A stretch of DNA of 64,000 bases from JBHJHP01 sp042219825 (lineage in GTDB: Bacteria; Bacteroidota; Bacteroidia; Bacteroidales; UBA5342): positions 124,001-188,000 of the forward strand of contig NZ_JBHJHQ010000010.1 in assembly GCF_042219825.1 (NCBI RefSeq). The letters run 5' to 3'. The translations under genes and the position numbers were made by a program. This document shows positions 56,431-64,000 of this stretch, piece after piece; position 1 is the first letter of the stretch; each line of letters opens with the position of its first letter. The notes below the pieces were generated by a model that was given only the letters and a program-made list of their open reading frames with translations, made no database searches and was not told where the DNA came from.

Positions 56431-57408
56431 ATGAAGAAATTAACAGTATTGACAATACTAAGTCTATTTGTATTCAACTATACGTTTGGACAAGACAGTG
56501 AAAAATATTCCGAACTAATAAAAACGGCTTTGAACTTATATGAAAGCAAAGACTTTTTAAAATCAGGAGAAAAGTATTCAGAAGCTTTTGTCGCTCTCGG
56601 TGGGAAAGGAATGTTATATGACAGATACAATGCTGCTTGCTCATGGGCTTTGGCAAATAAACCTGACTCTGCTTTTGTTCAACTGTTCAAAATTGCACAC
56701 AATGGTAATTATACCGATTATGGGCATATAACAACAGATACAGACTTGAATTCACTTCACAATGATGAACGGTGGACTAAGGTTATTGAAATCGTAAAAA
56801 CAAATAAAGAAAAAACAGAAGCTAACCTAGATAAGCCATTAGTTGCAATACTTGACACAATCTATCAAGAAGACCAAAAATACCGACAACAAATAGAAGG
56901 AATAGAAGAAAAATATGGTTGGGAGTCCGATGAGATGAAAGTGCATTGGAAAACAATCAATGAGAAGGATTCAATAAACTTAAGTAAAGTAAAAAAAATA
57001 CTTGATGAACGTGGATGGCTTGGGCCAGACGTAATAGGAAACCAAGGGAATGCCACTTTATTTTTGGTAATACAACACTCTGACATTGAAACTCAAGAAA
57101 AGTATTTACCAATGATGCGGGAAGCAGTAAGCAAAGGAAATGCAAGAGCAAGCAGTTTGGCTCTTTTAGAAGATAGAGTAGCGCTAAGAAAAGGTAAAAA
57201 ACAGATTTATGGTAGTCAGATCGGTCGAGATCAGGAAACAGGTGAATATTATGTTTTACCTCTTATTGACCCTGACAATGTTGACAAAAGAAGAGCGGAA
57301 GTTGAGCTCGAAACCATACAAGAATATATTTCAAATTGGGGTATGACCTGGGATATTGAAGAGTATAAGAAGAAGTTACCTGAAATAGAAGCGAAACGGA
57401 AACAATAA
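56431..57408 (+). CDS. DUF6624-like exported protein with TPR-like N-terminus
   Basis: This 325-residue protein has a signal peptide (1-20, ending TFGQ). Residues 22-125 form helices reminiscent of TPR units (KYSELIKTALNLYESKDFLK). Residues 140-325 carry the DUF6624 pattern: DQKYRQQIE, LDERGWLGPDVIGNQGNATL, VIQHSD, then LEDRVALRKGKKQIYGSQI. Function of the family is unknown. Codon use is AT-rich. An esterase gene follows about 100 bases later. Confidence 0.78.
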   Translation: MKKLTVLTILSLFVFNYTFGQDSEKYSELIKTALNLYESKDFLKSGEKYSEAFVALGGKGMLYDRYNAACSWALANKPDSAFVQLFKIAHNGNYTDYGHITTDTDLNSLHNDERWTKVIEIVKTNKEKTEANLDKPLVAILDTIYQEDQKYRQQIEGIEEKYGWESDEMKVHWKTINEKDSINLSKVKKILDERGWLGPDVIGNQGNATLFLVIQHSDIETQEKYLPMMREAVSKGNARASSLALLEDRVALRKGKKQIYGSQIGRDQETGEYYVLPLIDPDNVDKRRAEVELETIQEYISNWGMTWDIEEYKKKLPEIEAKRKQ

Positions 57409-57515
57409 AAAACGTTTTGGAGCATCGTGTATTTGCCATAGCAGGCTATGGGCACATACACATACCGCTAACCTCAATTATGAGAAACAAAATAAGAATG
57501 ATTAAGGACAATAAA

Positions 57516-58772
57516 ATGATTAAAGGATTAAAACTAGTACTGACAATAGGACTCATTATTTTCATTCAGCAATTTGTAAAAGCTCAGGGAAATCAAAATC
57601 AACAGTTTTTACAGAAAGTAGGCGTTTGGGATAGCCTCTATTCCAAAATACTAAACGAGACAAGAAAGATTTATGTGCAATTGCCTGTAAGTTATACCCC
57701 TGAGAAAAGTCAAAAATACCCGGTAGTCTATATTCTAGATGGAGAAGTTTTTCTTCCTACGGTAAATGATGTGCAAAATTATTACAGCGGTGGTTTTACG
57801 CCTGAAATGGTACTTGTCGGTATCTCGAATGATAAAAACAGAGTAAGAGATCTAACCACGTCATCTATAACTACTAAATACGGGATGCCTTTTAATGAAA
57901 AAAATGGAAAAGCTAATAACTTTAGAAAATTTATCGCAACAGAACTAATTCCTTTTATAGAAAACAAATATCCGGTTACCAATTACAGAACACTAATTGG
58001 TCATTCCTATGGAGGTTTGTTCACTATATCCACATTAATTAATCAACCCAATTTATTCGCGAATTATTTAGCCATTGACCCCAGCCTGGATTGGGATGAC
58101 CAAAAACTATTAAACGAAGCGCGGGAAATAATTCCTAACAGGAAATATGAAAACAAAGCTTTATTTATGACATTAAGCGGACAATTGCACATGCAGAACT
58201 CGCAAATAACGATAGACAATGTAATGCAGGACACAACAGATTTCACATTGTTCGCCCGTTCGAATATTGCCTTTTCAAAATTGGTAAAGCAAAACGCTAA
58301 AAACGGATTGTCGTTTGAATGGAAATTTTACCCCGGAGATATACATGGTACAATTCCTTTTCCGTCTATCATGGACGGTTTAATTTCACTTTTTGGATGG
58401 TATCAAATGGAAAATACTGATAAAATAAATTCATTTGACACACCAAAAGAAGAGCTTTTTCGCATCATAAAACACAGAGAAAAGAAGCTCAAGGAACATT
58501 TTGGTTATCCTGAACCGCCTTATCCGGAAGAACTTTTAAACATGTCAGGTTATATGAATATGGACATGCAACAACCAGAAAAGGCGAAAATGTACTTTGA
58601 ACTTGCCACTGAATATTATCCTGAAAGTGCAAATGCTTATGATTCTATGGCTGATTATTATGAAGCACAAGGCGACTTTGATAATGCAATCAAATATGCA
58701 GCTAAAGCTTTTAATTTAAGTGGTAATGATTTCTACAAGAAAAGAATCGAAAGACTTAAAATGAAAAAATAA
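57516..58772 (+). CDS. Exported alpha/beta-hydrolase esterase with TPR tail
   Basis: ATG 57516 gives a clean signal peptide (MIKGLKLVLTIGLIIFIQQF). Earlier in-frame ATGs at 57480 and 57498 only lengthen it. The enzyme domain belongs to the putative esterase/IroE-BesA type, with YPVVYILDGEVFLP, nucleophile elbow LIGHSYGGLFT and catalytic His in GDIHGTIPF. The C-terminal 80 residues form a TPR-like pair (MDMQQPEKAKMYFELATEYY). Siderophore or ester hydrolysis is typical; the substrate here is unknown. Confidence 0.82.
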   Translation: MIKGLKLVLTIGLIIFIQQFVKAQGNQNQQFLQKVGVWDSLYSKILNETRKIYVQLPVSYTPEKSQKYPVVYILDGEVFLPTVNDVQNYYSGGFTPEMVLVGISNDKNRVRDLTTSSITTKYGMPFNEKNGKANNFRKFIATELIPFIENKYPVTNYRTLIGHSYGGLFTISTLINQPNLFANYLAIDPSLDWDDQKLLNEAREIIPNRKYENKALFMTLSGQLHMQNSQITIDNVMQDTTDFTLFARSNIAFSKLVKQNAKNGLSFEWKFYPGDIHGTIPFPSIMDGLISLFGWYQMENTDKINSFDTPKEELFRIIKHREKKLKEHFGYPEPPYPEELLNMSGYMNMDMQQPEKAKMYFELATEYYPESANAYDSMADYYEAQGDFDNAIKYAAKAFNLSGNDFYKKRIERLKMKK

Positions 58773-58864
58773 CTGAGGCTAATATTTTGTAAATTGCATT
58801 GCGGCGTCCGGGGTATGTTGTCGTTGTAGTACAATATTAAAAAGTCCGGTTCATTCCAGAAAAA

Positions 58865-59425
58865 ATGATAGATAAGTTGATAAATACAATACAACAAAAT
58901 GAGGATAACTGGGAACAGTTTCAGGATTTGTTTATAGAAGATGAAGTTGCATCGAAAACTGTTCTGTTGAACGAAGGAGAGATTTCAAACAATATTTATT
59001 TTATTAAAAAAGGCTGTTTACGTGAGTGGTTCAATAAAGACGGGAAAGATATAACATTCCAGTTCTTTTTTGAAGGACAACCAGTTGCATCAATTGACAG
59101 TTTTATGAATCGGGAACCCAGCCTTTTTACAATTGAAAGTATTGAACCAACTACTATTCACACAATTGGCAAAGCAGACTTTGAAAAATTATTAAATATC
59201 TACCCTGCATTTAAAACCGGATTTCAGGATTTCATTTTTCAACGATTCAGAAATTATGGACAGCTTTTCCTTTCAAGGATAAAGGATACACCAACAGAAC
59301 GATATCAGGATCTCATCAATAATCACCCGGAAATAATTAAACGAATACCACAACATTATATCGCGTCGTATTTAGGGATAACATCCATTTCGCTTAGTCG
59401 TATTAGAAACAGAAAACCAAAATGA
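58865..59425 (+). CDS. Crp/Fnr-family transcriptional regulator
   Basis: This 186-residue protein has a cyclic-nucleotide-binding-like beta-roll (about 20-125, LLNEGEISNNIYFIKKGCLREW) and a short C-terminal helix-turn-helix (HYIASYLGITSISLSRIRN). The usual cAMP-binding arginine motif is absent, so the effector is unclear. It is followed by a ferredoxin gene after 58 bases and then a membrane cytochrome-like gene, which it may control. Confidence 0.85.
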   Translation: MIDKLINTIQQNEDNWEQFQDLFIEDEVASKTVLLNEGEISNNIYFIKKGCLREWFNKDGKDITFQFFFEGQPVASIDSFMNREPSLFTIESIEPTTIHTIGKADFEKLLNIYPAFKTGFQDFIFQRFRNYGQLFLSRIKDTPTERYQDLINNHPEIIKRIPQHYIASYLGITSISLSRIRNRKPK

Positions 59426-59483
59426 TTAATTAACAATTGTTATCGTTGAATGGAAAACCATTGAAGAACTTTGCTCAAAAAAT

Positions 59484-59714
59484 ATGAGACAAAACTTCTT
59501 CAAAACAGAATCGAAATCTACTTCATTTTTAGGTCTTGATACACGGAAGTGTAACGCATGCTGGAAATGCATAAATATATGTTCCAAAAATGTGATTGGC
59601 CGTATTAATCTGCCATGGCATAAACACGTTAAGTTTGTTAACCGTTCTGAATGCATTGGTTGTATGAAATGCGTTAATATATGTACCGCAAGTGCCATTT
59701 TTAAACTGTCCTAA
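59484..59714 (+). CDS. Two-cluster 4Fe-4S ferredoxin
   Basis: This 76-residue protein has two full CxxCxxCxxxC motifs, in CNACWKCINICSK and CIGCMKCVNICTA. Each is followed by a hydrophobic turn, so two cubane clusters are expected. It is small and soluble, suited to electron delivery to the membrane protein encoded 11 bases downstream. The two genes are likely co-transcribed. Confidence 0.88.
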   Translation: MRQNFFKTESKSTSFLGLDTRKCNACWKCINICSKNVIGRINLPWHKHVKFVNRSECIGCMKCVNICTASAIFKLS

Positions 59715-59725
59715 AAGTAATTCAG

Positions 59726-60241
59726 ATGAAAAAATATCTTAACAAGCTCATTATAAACTTTGGATTACTTTTTTGGGGGTTCGCAACAGTGTTTTCAGGA
59801 CTTTTAATTCAAGTGCAATATCATATCGGTAATCATGGTAATGACATAACAAATAAATATTCATTAGGACTGGATTATTCTACATGGTCGGTGATTCATA
59901 AGATCTCAATTATTATGCTTTCTGTTTTGGCTGCTTTTCATATTTCACGGCATTGGAAATGGTATAAAACAGTAATTGCAAAAAGATTGGTAAATAAAAA
60001 TAAACAAGTGTTTACATTATCGGTAATTTTTGTTGTTGTTGCAATTACCGGATTTATTCCATGGATTATAGATGTATTGGAAGGAAGTGAAGTGAATCGC
60101 AAAGCTTTCATCGAGATTCATGATAAAATTGCAATTATTCTTTCAGTATACTTTACGCTGCATATTATGAAACGATTGAAATGGTTCTTAGCTACAATAG
60201 AAAAAATAAATAAAAAAACGACACACAACCCACGGTCATAA
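59726..60241 (+). CDS. DUF4405 membrane protein, likely b-type diheme cytochrome
   Basis: This 171-residue protein has four membrane helices. Two of them carry histidine pairs with identical spacing: H58 and H72, and H132 and H146, each with 13 residues between, the arrangement that binds two b hemes in cytochrome b. DUF4405 is a Bacteroidota/Proteobacteria family annotated only as a domain of unknown function. The start ATG lies 11 bases after the ferredoxin stop. A transmembrane electron-transfer role is inferred from the histidines and the ferredoxin neighbour. Confidence 0.8.
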   Translation: MKKYLNKLIINFGLLFWGFATVFSGLLIQVQYHIGNHGNDITNKYSLGLDYSTWSVIHKISIIMLSVLAAFHISRHWKWYKTVIAKRLVNKNKQVFTLSVIFVVVAITGFIPWIIDVLEGSEVNRKAFIEIHDKIAIILSVYFTLHIMKRLKWFLATIEKINKKTTHNPRS

Positions 60242-60485
60242 AACAACTGGTTTCACTGGCATGCGGGGCTTAGTTCCGCATTAGCTTCTGTCCAGGTAAG
60301 CAGTACCAAACTCTGCAAACCCACCCCTTGCACCTAATTTATATCACCCATAATGAACATTTAAGGATAAAAAATATGTTGTATGTTAGTATGAAAGCTA
60401 AAACAGCTCTGGTATCCGGTAGTAGAGAAACATGGATACTATCGGAAATTATCGTTTGGAAAAAGAATAGATTAATAACGAACCA

Positions 60486-61526
60486 ATGAATAAACCAACA
60501 AAACGAATCGTCAGAATAGCATTGCTGGTTGGAACAATCGCCTCCATGTTCTTTGTGCCGTGGATTTTAGTTAAGGCCTGGATTTTACCACTACCTGACA
60601 CGGTTCAGGAACAATTGGATGAAGCTGTTGACCTTGGATTTGATGGCATTATTGTCTATGTTGACGAAGCTGGTAAGCAACCTGCATTTTTTGCTGCCGG
60701 ATTAAACAACCGCGAAAACAAAACACCAGCCAACCCACACGCCTTATTCAAAATCGGAAGCATCAGTAAACTTTACAATGCTGTTGCTGTCGCAAAACTG
60801 GTACACAGCGGACGTTTATCACTGGATAAAACGTTGGCTGATTATTTACCCGAACTTCAAGGGCGGGTTGAAAATGCTGAGAAAATTACACTGAGAATGA
60901 TGATTAAGCATCGCAGTGGCATACCTAATTATACCGCTACCCCGGGTTATTGGGCAACTCCGCCAAAAAGCAACCAGGAAAACCTCGAATTAATTCTTGA
61001 TCTGCCCGCTGATTTTGAGCCGGGCAAAAAGTATGAATACTGCAATACGAACTATTTGCTCCTTTCCGAAATTATGGATACCGTTCTGGGGTATCCTCAT
61101 TATCAGTTTATTCAGGAGGAAATTTTAAACCGGCTTCATCTGAAAAACACCTTCGCTTCGGTTAATGAAGTCAATACCGATAGTGTGATGAGCGGCTACC
61201 ATGTTGGCTATCCCCTGGATTTAAAAACCGACGACCGGGGAATGGTAGCATCAGCCGAAGATGTCGGCATATTTTTGCGTGCCTTAAACGATGGAACAGT
61301 GTTTGATGAAGGAGAACAGGACATTTATTCGTCCATATATGAGTATGAACATAAAGGTTGGGTTCCGGGATATCAAAGCATTGCCAAATACCACAAAGAC
61401 ATTGATGCAGTGGTTATTCAATTTACGAATACAACTGACCCTAAATTATACAACTGGAATTTAGCTGATATTGAATATGGTCGTTTATTGAAGATAATAA
61501 GAAAGACCAGTCCTAAGGTTTTGTAA
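60486..61526 (+). CDS. Serine hydrolase, class C beta-lactamase-like
   Basis: This 346-residue protein has one N-terminal membrane segment (about 10-32) that may be a signal anchor. The catalytic SxxK is S92-I-S-K95 in KIGSISKLYNAVAVAKLV, and the YxN motif is in KYEYCNTNYLLLSEIMD. Members are D-aminopeptidases, esterases or penicillin-binding proteins, so antibiotic resistance cannot be claimed. It faces outward in the periplasm. The upstream 244 bases hold no gene. Confidence 0.85.
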   Translation: MNKPTKRIVRIALLVGTIASMFFVPWILVKAWILPLPDTVQEQLDEAVDLGFDGIIVYVDEAGKQPAFFAAGLNNRENKTPANPHALFKIGSISKLYNAVAVAKLVHSGRLSLDKTLADYLPELQGRVENAEKITLRMMIKHRSGIPNYTATPGYWATPPKSNQENLELILDLPADFEPGKKYEYCNTNYLLLSEIMDTVLGYPHYQFIQEEILNRLHLKNTFASVNEVNTDSVMSGYHVGYPLDLKTDDRGMVASAEDVGIFLRALNDGTVFDEGEQDIYSSIYEYEHKGWVPGYQSIAKYHKDIDAVVIQFTNTTDPKLYNWNLADIEYGRLLKIIRKTSPKVL

Positions 61527-61920
61527 ATTTTATTGCCGTCACAGCGTATTATTAACACCCGGCTATACACACAAGATTGTCCGGCAAGCAATGCACGGAC
61601 TATACCTCATAATCCAAAATGACACCTTATCAGATTTACTGAATAAAAACCAGAACAATATGCCCTGAAACCAAAATTATTTAAACATAATGCTCCACGT
61701 ATCCTAAAGAATTACAAAAGAGCTTTTTGTGGGGTTTATCCTCTCCCCTTATACCATGATATCACTTTTTTATGTATTTTAGTCTCACCATAATGAAAAG
61801 AACCTGTATCGTTTTGATGCGCTCTGATATAACCTGTCATGCAAAAGAATCATCATAAGACACAAAAATTAAAGCAGATAATACCTGGGCTTTACATCCC
61901 AAATAAATGCGTAAAGCCGA
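61527..61920. other. Intergenic region upstream of the exosortase
   Basis: No gene or strong hairpin is seen. The first 100 bases are relatively G+C-rich and the rest AT-rich. The exosortase promoter must lie here, but no exact TAnnTTTG box with proper spacing was found. Confidence 0.4.
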
Positions 61921-62499
61921 ATGAATGTCGGGATATATACTAGTTACCACTCTACTAAAAATATAGTGCAGACAAACAAGAATATACCGTATTATTTGAC
62001 AGCAGCAGGCCTTTTTATCTTGCTGAAATTTGCCTTTACACTTGCTGACAATAACGATTTGATTTTTCTTCTCAAACCGACCGACAAACTTGTTGGACTT
62101 TTAACAGGTTCGCCTTCTGTATATCTTTCGGATAGCGGATATTTCCACGAACAACTCAACATCATTATTGACAAATCCTGTTCAGGTTTTAACTTTTGGG
62201 TTTTAGGTTTTCTGCTCTTTACTTATCTGACCGTAAGGCATTTTGATAAAGCAATAATTAAAATCCTTTCCATTCCGACAGCTTTAACCGGAGCATATAT
62301 CCTGACAATTTTTGTAAATACATCGCGGATTATTGCTTCAATGGTTGTACAAACACAGACAAAAAATATTTTCCAGAACCAGCAACATATCATACACGAA
62401 GCTATTGGAATAATTACAAACCTGACATTCCTTATTTTGGCTTATATTCTAATTGAAAAAAATTTTATAACTAAACGAAACCATGCGAAATTTACTTAA
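61921..62499 (+). CDS. xrtK: Exosortase, XrtK type
   Basis: This 192-residue membrane protein of about six helices contains the three exosortase active-site elements: C87 in DKSCSGFNFW, R136 in FVNTSRIIAS and H159 in IIHEAIGI. It lacks the large extra domains of EPS-linked exosortases, as in the short XrtK type. Exosortases recognise a C-terminal tripartite signal, cut it and pass the protein to the cell surface. The 3' end overlaps by 17 bases the start of a large membrane protein, the expected single substrate. No exopolysaccharide locus is near, as usual for XrtK. Confidence 0.85.
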   Translation: MNVGIYTSYHSTKNIVQTNKNIPYYLTAAGLFILLKFAFTLADNNDLIFLLKPTDKLVGLLTGSPSVYLSDSGYFHEQLNIIIDKSCSGFNFWVLGFLLFTYLTVRHFDKAIIKILSIPTALTGAYILTIFVNTSRIIASMVVQTQTKNIFQNQQHIIHEAIGIITNLTFLILAYILIEKNFITKRNHAKFT

Positions 62500-64000
62500 C
62501 CCGAAATGGCTTTTTATTCTAAACACCTTACCGTTAGTGGTCCTGTTTATTCTTTTCTTTGGTCAGTTCAATATCATTAAAACTTTATTGGATGATAACA
62601 GTATCCAGCTTTGGAAAACTTTCGGACTGTCGTTAGGAATTCTTGGCTTACTTAATCTTTCTTATACGGTTTATTTGACTTTAAAAAAGAAGAGTATTTC
62701 TGTTTGGTATGGTTTAATTGCCCTGCTTTGTTATATACCTTACATTTACCTGTACGGCTATCATTTAGACCATATCTTTCCGTTTTCAATTCCGTCATGG
62801 ATGCTTTCGGGTAACATCTATTTATTCGTTGGAACATTCCTGATGCCAACGCTTGTCTATTCTTTATTTGTTTTAGTTTCTCATTTCACACCTGAGAACA
62901 GGGAACACAAAGCCTGGGTTAATTTTCTAATTGCAATTGGGATTCCTGTTTCAGGGTACTTATTTTCACAAATCATACTTCCGTTATGGCAACGTGTTGA
63001 GGGTGATTTTTTTATTCATACGATTGTGGTTCTTGTTATTGCTGCCACATTAGCTTTTCTCTTTTTCTTAATCAGGGGTGTTTTTATACTTGCGTCTAAA
63101 AAGACGGAAATTTGGCAGAAATACCAGTTAGCCTGGAAAATTCCAATTGCACTGATACTACCATTGCTGGGATTATCAGTAAACAATGGTTACCTGTTTA
63201 ATAGTTTCGGTCCGGGTGGATCCGGAATTTTTGGAGATTTCAATAATGCCTGGTTTTATATTCTGGCCATTGTAAATGCTATAATGCTTTGTTTACCGAA
63301 CCTTGAAAATAAGTTATACCGATTACTTGTATTTATTGGCCGAAGCATAACATTTGCTTACACATTCTATTTCTTTTTGGTGTTTCTCCCTTTCCTGCCT
63401 CTATCAGTAGTTGCAATTATTGTGATCGGATCAGGTTTTTTAATGTTATCCCCTTTACTCCTTTTCGTTATTCACATCAACGAACTTTCAAAGGATTTTA
63501 CCTTCCTGAAAACGCAGATTTCAAAAAAACTTATTATCGGAATTTCGATATTGGGCATTCTGGTCATTCCGGCAATAATTACCAAAACATACCTGAAAGA
63601 TAAAAGCGTTTTAAATGAAACACTATCTTATTTATATAGTCCTGACTACTCAAAGCACTATGACATTGATAAAGTTTCGCTTCAAAAAACACTCAATGTT
63701 ATAAAAAGTCATAAAGACCACAGAGTTAGCACGGGTGGAATTTTTGGCAACGGGATTCCCTATTTGTCATCGTATTTTAACTGGCTGGTCATGGACAATC
63801 TTACCTTGTCTGACGCTAAAATTAATACAATTGAAAAAATATTTTTCGACACCCCAACTTTTGAGTTACCGCCTGAAAATATCCAGAATTACAATGTTCA
63901 AATCAGTAATATCAGCACAAAAAGCACTTACGACAAAACTCAAAAAACGTGGAAAAGTTGGGTTGATTTAGAAATTACCAACAAAAACGGAAACCCCTGG
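62483..64000 (+). CDS. MSEP-CTERM sorting-domain membrane protein, 5' part only
   Basis: The reading frame opens at ATG 62483 and stays open for 506 codons to the window edge. It begins MRNLLNPKWLFILNTLPLVV and has about ten to twelve hydrophobic helices in the first 380 residues. A soluble region then starts (YLYSPDYSKHYDIDKVSL), rising to a beta-rich part at the edge. Size, helix-rich N-terminus and the overlapping xrtK gene match the MSEP-CTERM family (typically about 900 residues), whose C-terminal signal is the XrtK target. That signal lies outside this window, so the identification rests on context and N-terminal layout. Confidence 0.78.
   Translation, partial: MRNLLNPKWLFILNTLPLVVLFILFFGQFNIIKTLLDDNSIQLWKTFGLSLGILGLLNLSYTVYLTLKKKSISVWYGLIALLCYIPYIYLYGYHLDHIFPFSIPSWMLSGNIYLFVGTFLMPTLVYSLFVLVSHFTPENREHKAWVNFLIAIGIPVSGYLFSQIILPLWQRVEGDFFIHTIVVLVIAATLAFLFFLIRGVFILASKKTEIWQKYQLAWKIPIALILPLLGLSVNNGYLFNSFGPGGSGIFGDFNNAWFYILAIVNAIMLCLPNLENKLYRLLVFIGRSITFAYTFYFFLVFLPFLPLSVVAIIVIGSGFLMLSPLLLFVIHINELSKDFTFLKTQISKKLIIGISILGILVIPAIITKTYLKDKSVLNETLSYLYSPDYSKHYDIDKVSLQKTLNVIKSHKDHRVSTGGIFGNGIPYLSSYFNWLVMDNLTLSDAKINTIEKIFFDTPTFELPPENIQNYNVQISNISTKSTYDKTQKTWKSWVDLEITNKNGNPW

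Noticed and set aside
57409..57515. Integron-like or gene-cassette attachment site after the DUF6624 gene
   Set aside because: The gap has some short inverted words, but I could not show conserved core sites or a second copy.
60486..61526. Beta-lactamase resistance gene
   Set aside because: SxxK and YxN occur equally in esterases and D-aminopeptidases, so no resistance can be claimed from sequence alone.
1..64000. tRNA and rRNA genes
   Set aside because: None were recognised while reading both strands. A tRNAscan run would settle any cryptic one.

Overview
The window comes from a bacterium of the phylum Bacteroidota, probably order Bacteroidales/Marinilabiliales. Evidence is the gliding/type IX secretion genes gldE and gldD, two proteins with type IX C-terminal sorting domains, a TonB-dependent receptor with a carboxypeptidase-regulatory N-terminus, DUF2723, DUF4286 and DUF2795 proteins, a hybrid sensor kinase/AraC regulator, promoters with the TAnnTTTG -7 box, and few Shine-Dalgarno sequences. 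No rRNA or tRNA gene was seen.

Layout. 1-2424 is an AT-rich accessory end: the 3' end of an unidentified gene, then a tight three-gene operon of RelE/HigB-like toxin, Xre antitoxin and SecB-like chaperone (a toxin-antitoxin-chaperone, TAC, module). 2425-3854 is a noncoding patchwork of direct and inverted repeats. 3855-6809 encodes a TPR-sensor hybrid kinase with an AraC output domain. 6810-8057 and 13859-14645 are two clusters of one mosaic palindromic repeat family. They bracket two large secreted proteins: an FG-GAP protein with a glycine-rich central region, and a CotH-domain protein.

14817-18583 is a housekeeping block: ssb, gldE, gldD, a phosphopantetheinyl transferase and a geranylgeranylglyceryl phosphate synthase homologue. 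18690-26912 holds proline dehydrogenase, PAP2 phosphatase, arginine deiminase, ruvC, a DUF4286 gene, pabB, a glycosyltransferase, a HAD protein and recR. 26913-27499 contains a likely small RNA gene with promoter and terminator, plus a vestige of a type IX sorting-domain gene. 27500-41646 continues with a small secreted protein, ettA, an aspartyl protease with PDZ domain, purD, a polysaccharide deacetylase, a DUF2723 glycosyltransferase-like membrane protein, gmhA, a two-gene LysO exporter, topB and an AlkZ-like DNA glycosylase.

41748-55979 holds a 1693-residue secreted fusion protein, a cobalamin adenosyltransferase, a DUF2795 protein, a TonB-dependent receptor, a ferritin-like/VIT1 fusion, tyrS, an orphan OmpR-type regulator, a PAP2-like membrane protein and rpoN.

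55980-64000 is again AT-rich and accessory. It has a DUF6624 protein, an esterase, a Crp-like regulator beside a two-cluster ferredoxin and a small diheme-type membrane cytochrome (a possible redox module), and a serine hydrolase. It ends with an exosortase (XrtK type) overlapping the 5' part of its presumed single substrate, an MSEP-CTERM membrane protein that runs off the window. The genome thus appears to carry both type IX secretion and a dedicated one-substrate exosortase. The strongest candidates for under-described biology are the TAC operon, the XrtK/MSEP-CTERM pair, the diheme/ferredoxin module, the AlkZ-like glycosylase, the small RNA and the mosaic repeats.
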